Both the position numbers and the translations under genes were made by a program. The notes below the pieces were generated by a model, which saw only the letters and a program-made list of their open reading frames with translations, was not told where the DNA came from and searched no databases. DNA of 64,000 bases from an uncultured Clostridia bacterium. Lineage in GTDB: Bacteria; Bacillota; Clostridia; Lachnospirales; CAG-274. Numbering within the stretch: the stretch's first letter is position 1; every line of letters starts with the position of its first letter. Shown here piece after piece: positions 26,221-34,920 of this stretch. The stretch is from assembly GCA_944384235.1 (NCBI GenBank), contig CALWSP010000022.1:62001-126000 (forward strand), in the 5' to 3' direction.

Positions 26221-26320
26221 AAATTTTAGTTAATGTTTAAATATAATAATATCTTGTTATATTTATAACATAAATTAAGGCATTGCCTTATAATTATTTC
26301 ATTTTTAGGAGGAATAAAAA

Positions 26321-27328
26321 ATGGTTAAAGTTGCTATTAATGGTTTTGGTCGTATTGGTAGACTTGCTTTTAGACAGATGGTTGCAGCTGATGGTTATGA
26401 AGTAGTTGCTATTAACGACTTAACTGCACCTAATGTTTTAGCTCACTTATTAAAGTATGATTCTACTCAGGGTAGATTCGACGGCACAGTTGAAGCTAAG
26501 GAATCTTCTATCGTTGTAAATGGTAAGGAAATTGAAATCTATAAGGAAGCTGATGCTTCTAAGTTACCTTGGGGTGAGTTAGATGTAGATGTTGTTCTTG
26601 AGTGTACAGGTTTCTACACTTCTAAGGATAAGGCTGCTGCTCACATCACTGCTGGTGCTAAGAAGGTTGTTATTTCTGCTCCTGCTGGTAATGATTTGCC
26701 AACAATTGTATATAGCGTAAACGAAGGTACATTAACTGCAGAAGATACAATTATTTCTGCTGCTTCTTGTACAACTAACTGTTTAGCTCCAATGGCTAAA
26801 GCTCTTAACGAGTATGCTCCTATCCAGTCTGGTATTATGTCTACAATCCACGCTTACACTGGTGACCAGATGACTCTTGATGGTCCTCAGAGAAAGGGTG
26901 ATTTAAGAAGATCTAGAGCTGCTGCTGTTAATATCGTTCCTAACTCTACTGGTGCTGCTAAGGCTATCGGTTTAGTTATTCCTGAACTTAACGGCAAGTT
27001 AATCGGTTCTGCTCAGAGAGTTCCAGTTCCAACTGGTTCAACTACTATTCTTACAGCTGTTGTTAAGGGTGCTGACGTTACTGTTGAAGGTATCAACGCT
27101 GCTATGAAGGCTGCTGCTTCTGCATCTTTTGGCTACAACGAAGATGAAATCGTTTCTTCTGATGTTATCGGTATGACTTTTGGTTCTTTATTTGACGCTA
27201 CTCAGACAATGGTAACTAAAGTAGGCGACGATTTATATCAAGTACAGGTAGTTTCTTGGTATGACAATGAAAACTCATACACTAGCCAGATGGTAAGAAC
27301 TATTAAGTACTTTGCTGAATTAAACTAA
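26321..27328 (+). CDS. gap: Glyceraldehyde-3-phosphate dehydrogenase, type I
   Basis: This NAD-dependent glycolytic enzyme converts G3P to 1,3-bisphosphoglycerate. The 335-residue protein shows the nucleotide-binding start [15 protein letters not shown], the catalytic [12 protein letters not shown] (Cys near residue 154), the [11 protein letters not shown]is region and the C-terminal [12 protein letters not shown]. Codon use differs sharply from its neighbours: AAG predominates for Lys, ATC is frequent and GCT dominates for Ala, which indicates very high expression. It has its own promoter and terminator, and no pgk or tpi follows. Confidence 0.98.
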   Translation: MVKVAINGFGRIGRLAFRQMVAADGYEVVAINDLTAPNVLAHLLKYDSTQGRFDGTVEAKESSIVVNGKEIEIYKEADASKLPWGELDVDVVLECTGFYTSKDKAAAHITAGAKKVVISAPAGNDLPTIVYSVNEGTLTAEDTIISAASCTTNCLAPMAKALNEYAPIQSGIMSTIHAYTGDQMTLDGPQRKGDLRRSRAAAVNIVPNSTGAAKAIGLVIPELNGKLIGSAQRVPVPTGSTTILTAVVKGADVTVEGINAAMKAAASASFGYNEDEIVSSDVIGMTFGSLFDATQTMVTKVGDDLYQVQVVSWYDNENSYTSQMVRTIKYFAELN

Positions 27329-27341
27329 TTAATTTTTAAAT

Positions 27342-27377
27342 AAAAAATAGCTAGACTTTTAAGTCTAGCTATTTTTT
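27342..27377. terminator. Bidirectional terminator after gap
   Basis: A perfect 17-bp stem (27342-27358 with 27361-27377) flanked by A and T runs lies between convergent genes. Confidence 0.92.
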
Positions 27378-28017
27378 ATTTAATGTTTGTTTTAGTTTTA
27401 ATTATTTTATAAACTTCATTTGTTGCTAAAGCGTCAAAATAAGCCCTATGGGCATTTTTTAACTCTATATTGAAAAATTCAGTTAAATAGGCTAAATTAT
27501 GGCGTTTACATTCTTTATTATATTTTCTACTTAAATGTAATGTATCAACTACATCATTTTCTATTTTATGCCCAATTTTGTTGCACTCATAAATCAAAAA
27601 AGACATATCAAAACTTGCATTATGCGCTATTAAAGGCAAATCTGAAATAAATTCAATAAAAGTTGGTAAATACCTATCTATTGTTTCTTGATTTTCCACC
27701 ATTTCGTTTGTAATATTAGTTATGTTTTGGATATATGGAGAAATAAATTGTTCAGGGTTTATAAGTTTGCTAACTGAATCTACAATTTCGTTGTTTAAAA
27801 CTTTAACAGCCCCTATTTCAATAATTTTGTTTACCCCAGCTTTTAAACCTGTTGTTTCAAGGTCAAAAATAACATAATTGCTAAGGTTTGTGTCTAAAAT
27901 TTTATTATATTCAGGGCTAAAATCTTTCTCTATTTGCTTTTTTGGCTGTCTATAATTAAAATATTCATTTTTTTCAATGCTTGACTTTTTAACCAAATAA
28001 TTTAAAAAATTATCCAT
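27376..28017 (-). CDS. DEDDh 3'-5' exonuclease (DnaQ/PolC exonuclease-like)
   Basis: This is a stand-alone proofreading-type exonuclease of 213 residues. The DEDDh residues are visible: Asp and Glu in FDLETTGLKAG, Asp in AHNASFDMSFL, and His and Asp in AHRAYFDALAT. The first 45 residues are a polar extension. The gene starts one base after the lexA stop codon and is preceded by GGAGT, so it is co-transcribed with lexA. SOS control of this nuclease is therefore plausible, but this rests on operon position alone. Confidence 0.88.
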   Translation of the reverse strand: MDNFLNYLVKKSSIEKNEYFNYRQPKKQIEKDFSPEYNKILDTNLSNYVIFDLETTGLKAGVNKIIEIGAVKVLNNEIVDSVSKLINPEQFISPYIQNITNITNEMVENQETIDRYLPTFIEFISDLPLIAHNASFDMSFLIYECNKIGHKIENDVVDTLHLSRKYNKECKRHNLAYLTEFFNIELKNAHRAYFDALATNEVYKIIKTKTNIK

Positions 28018-28018
28018 T

Positions 28019-28642
28019 TTAGTAACTCCTAAATAGCCCTGTAACTTTGCCTATAATGTTACATTCTTTAACATAAATTGGCTCATAGGCATCATTTTCT
28101 GGCTGTAATCTTATATATTCTTCTTCTTTATAAAAAGTTTTACAAGTTGCTGAATCGTCAATTAAAGCAACAATTATGTCACCATTATTTGCTGTTCTAG
28201 TTTCTTTAACAAGGACTAAATCATTGTTAAGAATGCCAGCATTTGTCATACTATTTCCTTTTATTCTAAGCATAAAGCTTTTAGAATTTGATAAATATGA
28301 AGTTGGGACAGTAAAGTAGCCTTCAATATTTTCAGAAGCTAAAATTGGCTTTCCAGCAGCAACTGAACCAATAATAGGCACATTACTATATTCAGGCATA
28401 TTGCCAGAATTTGAATTATCTACATAAAAGTCGTTTTCTAAAATTTCTATACATCTTTTTTTAGACTTTGGTCTTGAAATATAACCAAGTTGCTCTAAAT
28501 TATCCAAATGATAGTGGATAGAAGAAGTTGAAGACAAACCAACAGCCTTACAAATTTCTCTAATTGATGGCGTCATTCCATTTTTAATTTCACTTTTTAT
28601 GTACTCATAGATTTTGGATTGCATTTCTGTTAATTTTTTCAT
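28019..28642 (-). CDS. lexA: LexA repressor
   Basis: LexA represses the SOS regulon and self-cleaves when activated by RecA. The 207-residue protein has an N-terminal winged helix (SIREICKAVGLSSTSSIHYH, about 25-45), the Ala-Gly cleavage site in VAAGKPILA, catalytic Ser in GNSMTNAGI and Lys in DSATCKTFYKE. I used the ATG at 28642, which follows GAGGTAT; the ATG at 28657 lies too close to any ribosome site. A candidate operator overlaps its promoter region, and a DEDDh exonuclease gene is coupled downstream. Confidence 0.95.
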   Translation of the reverse strand: MKKLTEMQSKIYEYIKSEIKNGMTPSIREICKAVGLSSTSSIHYHLDNLEQLGYISRPKSKKRCIEILENDFYVDNSNSGNMPEYSNVPIIGSVAAGKPILASENIEGYFTVPTSYLSNSKSFMLRIKGNSMTNAGILNNDLVLVKETRTANNGDIIVALIDDSATCKTFYKEEEYIRLQPENDAYEPIYVKECNIIGKVTGLFRSY

Positions 28643-28665
28643 ATTTTTATACCTCATTACATTTC

Positions 28666-28677
28666 GAATTTATATTC
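28666..28677 (-). promoter_or_regulatory. Candidate LexA operator upstream of lexA
   Basis: The 12-base element GAATTTATATTC has GAAT/ATTC half-sites separated by 4 bases, close to the GAAC-N4-GTTC pattern of Firmicute LexA boxes. It lies just downstream of the lexA -10 element, a position suited to autoregulation. Confidence 0.4.
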
Positions 28678-28684
28678 TAAGTTT

Positions 28685-28712
28685 ATTTTATCACAAATTT
28701 GAGAAAAGTAAA
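28685..28712 (-). promoter_or_regulatory. Candidate lexA promoter
   Basis: On the minus strand TTTACT (28707-28712) and TAAAAT (28685-28690) are 16 bases apart, with TG two bases before the -10. Confidence 0.45.
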
Positions 28713-28802
28713 GACTTTTTAGATAATTTGTTTGGTTTTTTTTGTTGCAAGATGGTTTCATAAGTTTTAAAATTAAAATATATATAAAAAGGAGGTAATA
28801 TT

Positions 28803-29147
28803 GTGGTAAAGTGCGAATATTTAAAAGATGTATATATAGTTAAAATTAGTGGTGATATAGACCACTATACAAGCGAAATTATAAAAAAAGAAATTTACAA
28901 AAACACAAACAGGTATATTAAAGATATGATTATGGATTTAAGTGATGTAGATTTTATGGACAGCTCAGGAATAGGAATGGTTTTAGGTAGATATAAAGAA
29001 GTAAAAGATAAAGATGGCAGGCTTGCTTTAGTTGGAGTTAAAGGAAATATGGAAAGAATTTTTAATATGTCAGGGCTTTATAAAATTGTTTCTAAATTTG
29101 ATAGTATAGGACAAGCCTTTATAGAATGGGGGATTTATAATGAATAG
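28803..29147 (+). CDS. spoIIAA: Anti-sigma F factor antagonist SpoIIAA
   Basis: SpoIIAA is the STAS-domain phosphoswitch that releases sigma F in the forespore. The 114-residue protein carries the phosphorylation motif MDLSDVDFMDSSGIGMVLGR (Ser near residue 58). It starts with GTG at 28803; an overlapping TTG at 28801 reads straight into a stop, and GGAGG lies 6 bases upstream. It overlaps spoIIAB by 8 bases. I found no convincing sigma-H promoter upstream, although that is the expected control. Confidence 0.96.
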   Translation: MVKCEYLKDVYIVKISGDIDHYTSEIIKKEIYKNTNRYIKDMIMDLSDVDFMDSSGIGMVLGRYKEVKDKDGRLALVGVKGNMERIFNMSGLYKIVSKFDSIGQAFIEWGIYNE

Positions 29148-29550
29148 TATGAAGATTATATTTGATGCAAAGCCATATAACGAAGCTTTTGCAAGGCTTG
29201 CAATATCTGGCTTTTTATTATATAAAGACCCTAGTATTAACGATATGGAAGATATAAAAACAGCTGTAAGTGAGGCTGTTACAAACTCAATTATACACGC
29301 TTATGATAACGAGGGATTAATTGAGTTAAGCTGTGAAATAGATGAAAACAAAGTTAAAATTATTGTTGAAGATTTCGGAAAAGGAATTGAAAACATTGAA
29401 ATAGCTAGAGAACCTATGTATACATCAAAACCAGATTGTGAAAGGTCAGGTTTAGGTTTTACAATAATGGAATCTTTTATGGATAAAATTGAAGTTAGTT
29501 CAATTGTTGGAAAGGGTACTAAAATTATAATGTATAAGGATTTGATGTAG
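29140..29550 (+). CDS. spoIIAB: Anti-sigma F factor / serine kinase SpoIIAB
   Basis: SpoIIAB holds sigma F inactive and phosphorylates SpoIIAA. It is a GHKL-type kinase of 136 residues with the N box AVSEAVTNSIIHAY (about 46-59), the G1 motif VEDFGKGI and the G2 region ERSGLGFTIMESFMD. It overlaps spoIIAA by 8 bases and ends 1 base before sigF, the standard spoIIA order. Confidence 0.96.
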   Translation: MNSMKIIFDAKPYNEAFARLAISGFLLYKDPSINDMEDIKTAVSEAVTNSIIHAYDNEGLIELSCEIDENKVKIIVEDFGKGIENIEIAREPMYTSKPDCERSGLGFTIMESFMDKIEVSSIVGKGTKIIMYKDLM

Positions 29551-29551
29551 T

Positions 29552-30271
29552 ATGGAAAAAATACATACACTAATAAAGCAAGCTCAAAATGGAGATAACA
29601 ACGCCTTTGAAATAATTATTAACGAAAACATCGGTCTTGTTTGGAGCATTGTTAAAAAATTCATTAATAGAGGAATAGATAAAGATGACCTTTTTCAACT
29701 TGGTTCAATGGGCCTTGTAAAAGCAGTTAAAAAGTTTAATTTTGACTATGATGTTAAATTTTCAACTTATGCTGTGCCTATGATAATAGGCGAAATTAAA
29801 AGATATATTAGAGATGATGGCCTTATAAAAGTTAGTAGAAGTTTAAAAGAAGTAGCCTATAAAGCTATAAAATCTAAAGAAATTTTAACTTCAAAATTTA
29901 ATAGAGAACCTAATATAGATGAAATAGCTAATTATATTGAAGTTGATAAAGAAATTTTAACAGTTGCCCTTAATTCCGTTAGAGATGTTGATTCTATTGA
30001 TAGAAAAATTACAAACGAAAAAGGCAATGAACTTAATGTTGTTGACACCATTGTTTTTGAAAATGACAAAAGCGAAAAAATTGTAAATAATATTTTATTA
30101 AATGAAACAATAAATAAGTTAGAGCAAAGAGAACAAAACATTGTTAAAATGAGGTATATAAATGAAATGACACAAACAGAAGTTGCCAATATAATAGGAG
30201 TATCTCAAGTTCAAATTTCACGGCTTGAAAAGAAAATACTTAAAAAAATGAAAGATTTAATGTGTAGTTAA
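29552..30271 (+). CDS. sigF: RNA polymerase sigma-F factor (SpoIIAC)
   Basis: Sigma F directs early forespore transcription. The 239-residue protein has region 2 (DDLFQLGSMGLVKAVKKFN, then FSTYAVPMIIGEIKRYIRDD), region 3 and region 4 (MTQTEVANIIGVSQVQISRLEKKIL), characteristic of SigF/SigG. Its place directly after spoIIAB distinguishes it from SigG. The stop codon is followed by a hairpin that overlaps a candidate sigma-G promoter for the spoVA genes. Confidence 0.96.
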   Translation: MEKIHTLIKQAQNGDNNAFEIIINENIGLVWSIVKKFINRGIDKDDLFQLGSMGLVKAVKKFNFDYDVKFSTYAVPMIIGEIKRYIRDDGLIKVSRSLKEVAYKAIKSKEILTSKFNREPNIDEIANYIEVDKEILTVALNSVRDVDSIDRKITNEKGNELNVVDTIVFENDKSEKIVNNILLNETINKLEQREQNIVKMRYINEMTQTEVANIIGVSQVQISRLEKKILKKMKDLMCS

Positions 30272-30277
30272 AAAATT

Positions 30278-30307
30278 GAATAAATATTGTTTTTTTAATA
30301 AATAATA
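30278..30307 (+). promoter_or_regulatory. Candidate sigma-G (forespore) promoter for spoVA
   Basis: GAATA (30278-30282), exactly 18 bases, then AATAATA (30301-30307). This fits the known sigma-G pattern GHATR-N18-CATWHTA with one mismatch, upstream of genes that are sigma-G dependent in Bacillus. Confidence 0.5.
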
Positions 30308-30351
30308 CAGTATATAAGTTTAATTTAAACTTTTTATACTGTATTTTTATT
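30304..30351 (+). terminator. Hairpin terminator between sigF and spoVAA
   Basis: A long stem (outer arms AATACAGTATA and TATACTGTATT, inner arms AAGTTTAA and TTTAAACTT) is followed by T residues. It should end spoIIA transcripts before spoVAA. Confidence 0.75.
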
Positions 30352-30364
30352 TTGAGGTGATGTT

Positions 30365-30982
30365 TTGGATATTTATATTAAACCTATAAAAAAATATAAA
30401 GTAAATAAAATGGGAAAAGTTTATATTAAGGATATAGCTGAAGTTTATGCTGAAAATAAAATAAAAAAGAGAGTTGAAAACTTAAAAATTTTAGAAATTA
30501 AAGAAGAAAAAAATAAAGCCTATTTAGTTTCTATAATGGACATTATAAATGTTATTGACAAGGCTTTACCACAAAACACTATTAATAATGTTGGTGAAAT
30601 GGATACAATCATAGAATTTGAAAAAGAGAAAAAAGAAAACAAAATCTGGGTTTATTCTAAAATGGTTTTTATATGTTTAGTTTTGTTTGCTGGCTCTGCA
30701 ACAGCTATAATGAGTTTTCATTCTGATGCACAAATGGCAACAGTTTTTGAAAATTATTATTATATATTTTTTGGAGAAAGAGTTGAAAACCCAGCACTAA
30801 TTGATTTGCCATATTCAATTGGCCTTGCTATTGGAATAATAGTGTTTTTTAATCACTTTGGAAATAAAAAATTAACAAGTGACCCAACACCAATAGAAGT
30901 TGAAATGTCTGTTTATGAAGATGATGTAAATACAAATCTTGTAGATACATTAAATAAGGAGAAAGAAAATGGAAACAATTAA
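30365..30982 (+). CDS. spoVAA: Stage V sporulation protein AA
   Basis: SpoVAA is a membrane component of the spore Ca-dipicolinate channel system. The 205-residue protein has an N-terminal soluble domain (MDIYIKPIKKYKVNKMG..., ending VIDKALP) and two hydrophobic segments (about residues 100-118 and 150-165). It starts with TTG after GAGGTGAT. It overlaps spoVAB by 14 bases and opens the spoVAA-AB-AC-AD-AE series, which supports the assignment. Confidence 0.88.
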   Translation: MDIYIKPIKKYKVNKMGKVYIKDIAEVYAENKIKKRVENLKILEIKEEKNKAYLVSIMDIINVIDKALPQNTINNVGEMDTIIEFEKEKKENKIWVYSKMVFICLVLFAGSATAIMSFHSDAQMATVFENYYYIFFGERVENPALIDLPYSIGLAIGIIVFFNHFGNKKLTSDPTPIEVEMSVYEDDVNTNLVDTLNKEKENGNN

Positions 30983-31397
30983 ATATATATTAATGTTTTT
31001 AATTGGTATTGGTGGAGGAATAGTTATATCAGGTGCGGTTTTTGCATTTATAGCAATTATTGGCATAGTGCCACGATTAGCTCAAAAAACAAAAACAGAA
31101 AATAAAATAATGTTATATGAAAATGCTATAATTTTGGGAGGTATATTTGGAACTTTTAATATAAATTTTTATTACTACTTGCCCATTGGAAAAATTACTG
31201 TTTTATTTTATTCCTTAATTATCGGCATTTTTTACGGTTGCTTGGCTGTTTCATTGGCAGAAGTTTTAGATGTTATACCTATTTTAGCTAGAAGGCATAA
31301 ATTAAACAAAGGTTTAAAATATTTTATTGTCTGCATAGCTCTTGGCAAAACTTTAGGCTCTTTATTATATTATTTTGTAGATGGTTTTTATTATTAG
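30969..31397 (+). CDS. spoVAB: Stage V sporulation protein AB
   Basis: This 142-residue integral membrane protein has about four hydrophobic helices and the SpoVAB-like stretches GIGGGIVISGAVFAFIAIIG, IPRLAQ-type VPRLAQK and CLAVSLAEVLDVIPILARR. It overlaps spoVAA, and spoVAC follows 8 bases later. It is thought to belong to the channel that moves dipicolinic acid into the forespore and out during germination. Confidence 0.9.
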   Translation: METIKYILMFLIGIGGGIVISGAVFAFIAIIGIVPRLAQKTKTENKIMLYENAIILGGIFGTFNINFYYYLPIGKITVLFYSLIIGIFYGCLAVSLAEVLDVIPILARRHKLNKGLKYFIVCIALGKTLGSLLYYFVDGFYY

Positions 31398-31405
31398 GAG
31401 GTATT

Positions 31406-31849
31406 ATGGGAAAGGAAATATCAAAACAAGAATATCAAAAAATGGTTGAAAAAAAATCACCAAACAGTCCAATATTATATAATTGTATAAAGGCTTTTAT
31501 AGTTGGTGGAATAATATGTTGTATAGGTCAATTTATAATGAATTGTTGTAGGCTTTTTGGAATGACAATTGAAATGAGCCAAATATATACATCTTCTATT
31601 TTAATTTTCATAGCCTCATTATTAACTGGTTTAGGTTTATATAGCAAAATAGGACATTTTGCTGGGGCTGGCTCCATTGTTCCTATAACTGGCTTTTCAA
31701 ACTCTGTCACATCACCTGCTATTGAATTTAAAAAAGAGGGTTTTATTTTAGGCCTTGGAGCTAAAATATTTGTGGTAGCTGGCCCAGTTATATTATATGG
31801 AGTTTTAACATCAGTTGTAGTTGGTGTTATATATTATTTTTTGTTGTAG
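31406..31849 (+). CDS. spoVAC: Stage V sporulation protein AC
   Basis: SpoVAC is the mechanosensitive-channel-like membrane subunit of the SpoVA complex. The 147-residue protein has a polar N-terminus (KEISKQEYQKMVEKKSP) and helices containing AFIVGGIICCIGQF, GLGLYSKIGHFAGAGSIVPI and GFSNSVTSPAIEFKKEG. The last two blocks recur in SpoVAE below, which shows that the two are paralogues. AGGAGG precedes the ATG. Confidence 0.96.
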   Translation: MGKEISKQEYQKMVEKKSPNSPILYNCIKAFIVGGIICCIGQFIMNCCRLFGMTIEMSQIYTSSILIFIASLLTGLGLYSKIGHFAGAGSIVPITGFSNSVTSPAIEFKKEGFILGLGAKIFVVAGPVILYGVLTSVVVGVIYYFLL

Positions 31850-31858
31850 GAGGATATA

Positions 31859-32866
31859 ATGGCAAAACATATTGGAAAACAATCTATTGAATTAGAAAAA
31901 AATATTTCTATTATATCAACAAGTTCAATTGTTGGAACAAAAGAGGGTGAAGGTCCTTTAAGGGAATATTTTGATGTTATTTTAACAGACAATTTAAATG
32001 GACAAGATAGCTGGGAAAAAGCTGAAAGTAAAATTGCATCAGATAGTATAAAATTAGCTATAAACAAAGCTAATTTAAACCCTAGCGATATTAATTATGT
32101 TGTTACTGGAGATTTATTAAACCAATGCTGCGGTTCAACTTTTGGTGTTAGGGGGTTAAATATTCCTTTCTTTGGTGTTTTTGGCGCTTGTTCTACAATG
32201 GGTGAATCTATGAGTTTAGGAAGCATTTTGCTTGAGAGTGGAGGGGCAAAGTACGTTGTATGTGGAGCATCTAGCCATTTTGCATCAGCCGAAAAACAGT
32301 TTAGGTTTCCTATGGATTTAGGAACACAACGCCCGCCAACATCTACTTGGACTGTTACAGGGCAAGGCAGTGCAGTATTATCAATTAATGACAACGGACC
32401 TTTTATAAAAAGAATAACAACCGGAAAAATTGTAGATTTAGGAATAACAGATGCAAATAATATGGGTGCGGCTATGGCTCCTGCTGCTGCTGACATTTTA
32501 TATCAACATTTTCAAGATTTTTCTTTAAAACCAGATTATTATGATGTTATTTTAACAGGTGATTTAGGAGAAGTTGGCAAAAATCTTTTAATTGATTTGT
32601 TAAAAAACAAGGGCTATGATATATCCAAAAATCATAAAGATTGTGGAATAGAAATTTTTGAAAACAAAAGGCAAGATACTCATTGCGGAGGAAGTGGTTG
32701 TGCTTGTTCTGCTGTAACATTTGCAGGTTATTTTTATAACCAGTTAAAATATAAAAAATTTAAAAAAATGCTTTTTATCCCTACTGGTGCTTTAATGAGC
32801 CCAACTAGTGTTCAACAAGGAGAAAGCATTGCAGGCATTGCTCACTGTTTAGCAATAGAAAGTTGA
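31859..32866 (+). CDS. spoVAD: Stage V sporulation protein AD
   Basis: SpoVAD is the thiolase-like soluble subunit that binds dipicolinic acid. The 335-residue protein shows GTKEGEGPL, the FGVFGACSTMGESM block containing the former thiolase Cys position (about 105), THCGGSGCACSAVTFAGYF and the C-terminal GALMSPTSVQQGESIAGIAH. AGGAGG lies before the ATG. The gene sits between spoVAC and spoVAE as in Bacillus. Confidence 0.97.
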   Translation: MAKHIGKQSIELEKNISIISTSSIVGTKEGEGPLREYFDVILTDNLNGQDSWEKAESKIASDSIKLAINKANLNPSDINYVVTGDLLNQCCGSTFGVRGLNIPFFGVFGACSTMGESMSLGSILLESGGAKYVVCGASSHFASAEKQFRFPMDLGTQRPPTSTWTVTGQGSAVLSINDNGPFIKRITTGKIVDLGITDANNMGAAMAPAAADILYQHFQDFSLKPDYYDVILTGDLGEVGKNLLIDLLKNKGYDISKNHKDCGIEIFENKRQDTHCGGSGCACSAVTFAGYFYNQLKYKKFKKMLFIPTGALMSPTSVQQGESIAGIAHCLAIES

Positions 32867-32876
32867 GGTATATTTT

Positions 32877-33230
32877 ATGGATTATTTAAAAGCTTTTATA
32901 GTTGGCGGTTTAATTTGTGTTTTAGGACAAATTTTAATTGACAAAACAAAGCTAACATCAGCTAGAATTCTTGTTTTTTTTGTTATATCTGGCTGTATTT
33001 TAGGCGGGCTTGGTTGGTATCAAAAATTAGTTGACTTTGCTGGAGCAGGGGCAACAGTTCCCTTGTTTGGTTTTGGAAACAGTCTAGCTATTGGAGCAAT
33101 GGAAGAGGTTAAAAAAGTTGGCTTAATTGGAGCTATTTCTGGTGGTTTAAAAGCCACATCTGCAGGAATTACAGTTGCAATTACATCTGCGTTTATTATG
33201 GCATTAATTTTTAACCCTAAAGAAAAATAA
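32877..33230 (+). CDS. spoVAE: Stage V sporulation protein AE
   Basis: This 117-residue membrane protein is a SpoVAC paralogue (YLKAFIVGGLICVLGQILID, GLGWYQKLVDFAGAGATVPL, GFGNSLAIGAMEEVKK). It closes the spoVA operon. The genes for SpoVAEa, SpoVAF and lysA found after it in Bacillus are absent here, so this is the minimal AA-to-AE set. A shared terminator follows. Confidence 0.95.
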   Translation: MDYLKAFIVGGLICVLGQILIDKTKLTSARILVFFVISGCILGGLGWYQKLVDFAGAGATVPLFGFGNSLAIGAMEEVKKVGLIGAISGGLKATSAGITVAITSAFIMALIFNPKEK

Positions 33231-33253
33231 GAGCTAAATTAGCTCTTATTTTT
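33223..33253. terminator. Bidirectional terminator between spoVAE and ribH
   Basis: A 13-bp stem AAAAATAAGAGCT/AGCTCTTATTTTT with a 5-base loop separates two convergent operons and overlaps the ends of both. Confidence 0.9.
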
Positions 33254-33713
33254 ATATAAAGTCAAACAAGCTTGCCATTTCTAAAGCTGAAAGGGCAGCA
33301 TCAAAACCTTTATTTCCTGCCTTTGTGCCAGCTCTTTCAATTGCTTGTTCAATATTTTCTGTTGTAACAACTCCAAATATAACTGGTGTTTTAGTTTCAA
33401 GCCCTACATTTGCAATTCCTTTTGATACTTCAGAGCATACATAGTCATAATGTGTAGTTGAGCCTCTAATTACAGCACCAAGACATATGATTGCGTCATA
33501 TTCTTTTTTTAAAGCTAATTTTTTAGCTACTAACGGAATTTCAAAAGCTCCAGGTGTCCAAACTAACGAGATATCTTCACTTTTTACATTGTGCCTTAAT
33601 AAACAATCTTCAGCACCTGCAATTAATTTATTTACAATAAATTCATTAAATCTTGATGCTACAATAACAAACTTTTTACCACTTCCAATTAAATTTCCTT
33701 CAATTTTTTTCAT
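33252..33713 (-). CDS. ribH: 6,7-dimethyl-8-ribityllumazine synthase
   Basis: RibH condenses the RibA/RibD-derived pyrimidine with dihydroxybutanone phosphate. The 153-residue protein has the family motifs [37 protein letters not shown] (catalytic His) and [15 protein letters not shown]. It is the last gene of ribD-ribE-ribBA-ribH, 12 bases after ribBA, with AAGGAGG before the ATG. Confidence 0.97.
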   Translation of the reverse strand: MKKIEGNLIGSGKKFVIVASRFNEFIVNKLIAGAEDCLLRHNVKSEDISLVWTPGAFEIPLVAKKLALKKEYDAIICLGAVIRGSTTHYDYVCSEVSKGIANVGLETKTPVIFGVVTTENIEQAIERAGTKAGNKGFDAALSALEMASLFDFI

Positions 33714-33725
33714 ATATATTCCTCC

Positions 33726-34907
33726 TTATAATAAATGACCCATTTTATTTTTCTTTGTTTCCATATAAAAATCAGCATTTTTACTATGTTTAACAACGAT
33801 AGGTTCTCTAATTGATATATTAATGTTTAATTCTTTTAATTTTTTAAACTTATCTGGGTTATTTGACATTAAAATTATATTTTTTATATTCAAATCCTTT
33901 AAAATATCGGCAGCAATATGATAATCCCTCATATCTTCTGGAAAACCAAGTTTAATATTAGCTTCAACTGTGTCAAGACCTTTTCGTTGTAGTTCATAGG
34001 CTTTTAATTTATTTATTAAACCAATTCCTCTGCCTTCTTGCCTTAAATATATTAAAATGCCTCTACCTTTTTCGGCAATTTTTCTCATAGCCTCATCATA
34101 TTGTTGTCCACAATCGCATTTTTCTGAACCAAGCGCATCTCCAGTTAAACATTCAGAATGTACTCTACATAAAATTGGTTCTTCTGAAGTAATATCTCCA
34201 ATATATAAAGCTAAATGTTCTTTTCCAAATTCATCAACGTAACCATTAACATTAAATTCACCATATTTAGTTACAAGTTTTGTTTCCACAGCTTTTTTAA
34301 CCCTTGTTTTATTTCTTATATATTTAATTAAATCTTCTATGGATATTATTTTTAGGTTGTGCTTTTTAGAAAACTCAATTAAATCATCTAATCTTGCCAT
34401 TGTCCCGTCTTCTTTAATTATTTCACAACACACACCACAAGGTTTTAACCCTGCTAGCTTCATTAAATCAACAGTTGCTTCTGTATGGCCATTTCTTTCT
34501 AAAACACCACCAGTTTTTGATAAAAGAGGAAAAATATGTCCAGGTCTTCTAAAATCATTAGGTTTAGAGTTTTCCTTTGCTAGCATATTTGTAGTATAAG
34601 CTCTTTCATCTGCAGAAATACCAGTTGTTGTGTTGATGTGGTCAATAGATACAGTAAAGGCTGTTGAATGGTTGTCAGTATTATTTTCTACCATTTGAGT
34701 TAAATTTAATTTACTTGCAATTTCTTGAGAAATAGGAGTGCAAACTAAACCTCTAGCGTGAGTAATTATAAAGTTCATATCTTCAGGAGTTATTTTTTCA
34801 CACGATGTAACTATATCTCCTTCATTTTCTCTATTTTCATCATCAACAACAATTATCATTTTTCCTTCTTTTAAATCAAAAATAGCATCTTCAATTTTAT
34901 CAAACAT
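33726..34907 (-). CDS. ribBA: Bifunctional DHBP synthase / GTP cyclohydrolase II
   Basis: This enzyme supplies both riboflavin precursors. The N-terminal RibB domain (about 1-200) shows DDENRENEGD and ERNGHTEATVDL. The C-terminal RibA domain has the zinc site CRVHSECLTGDALGSEKCDC and RQEGRGIGLINKLKAY. The start at 34907 follows AAGGAGGGAC and gives 393 residues; an ATG 10 codons upstream lies within the end of ribE and has no ribosome site. Confidence 0.96.
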   Translation of the reverse strand: MFDKIEDAIFDLKEGKMIIVVDDENRENEGDIVTSCEKITPEDMNFIITHARGLVCTPISQEIASKLNLTQMVENNTDNHSTAFTVSIDHINTTTGISADERAYTTNMLAKENSKPNDFRRPGHIFPLLSKTGGVLERNGHTEATVDLMKLAGLKPCGVCCEIIKEDGTMARLDDLIEFSKKHNLKIISIEDLIKYIRNKTRVKKAVETKLVTKYGEFNVNGYVDEFGKEHLALYIGDITSEEPILCRVHSECLTGDALGSEKCDCGQQYDEAMRKIAEKGRGILIYLRQEGRGIGLINKLKAYELQRKGLDTVEANIKLGFPEDMRDYHIAADILKDLNIKNIILMSNNPDKFKKLKELNINISIREPIVVKHSKNADFYMETKKNKMGHLL

Positions 34908-34920
34908 AAATAGTCCCTCC

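Larger units (their letters stand above)
25979..26320 (+). other. AT-rich intergenic region between purL and gap
   Basis: This 342-base gap holds no convincing gene. It contains a long imperfect hairpin (26001-26048, see separate entry), several AT-only inverted repeats near 26080-26110, the gap promoter, and two small leader hairpins, TGTTAT-ATTT-ATAACA (26255-26270) and AAGGC-ATT-GCCTT (26277-26289), just before the AGGAGG-type ribosome site of gap. Confidence 0.6.

Noticed and set aside
28713..28802. Sigma-H promoter expected before spoIIAA
   Set aside because: No AGGA/GAAT element pair with suitable spacing could be found, so none was annotated.
32095..32496. Long minus-strand open frame inside spoVAD
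   Set aside because: It is a shadow of a well-conserved gene, with no ribosome site and no family resemblance.
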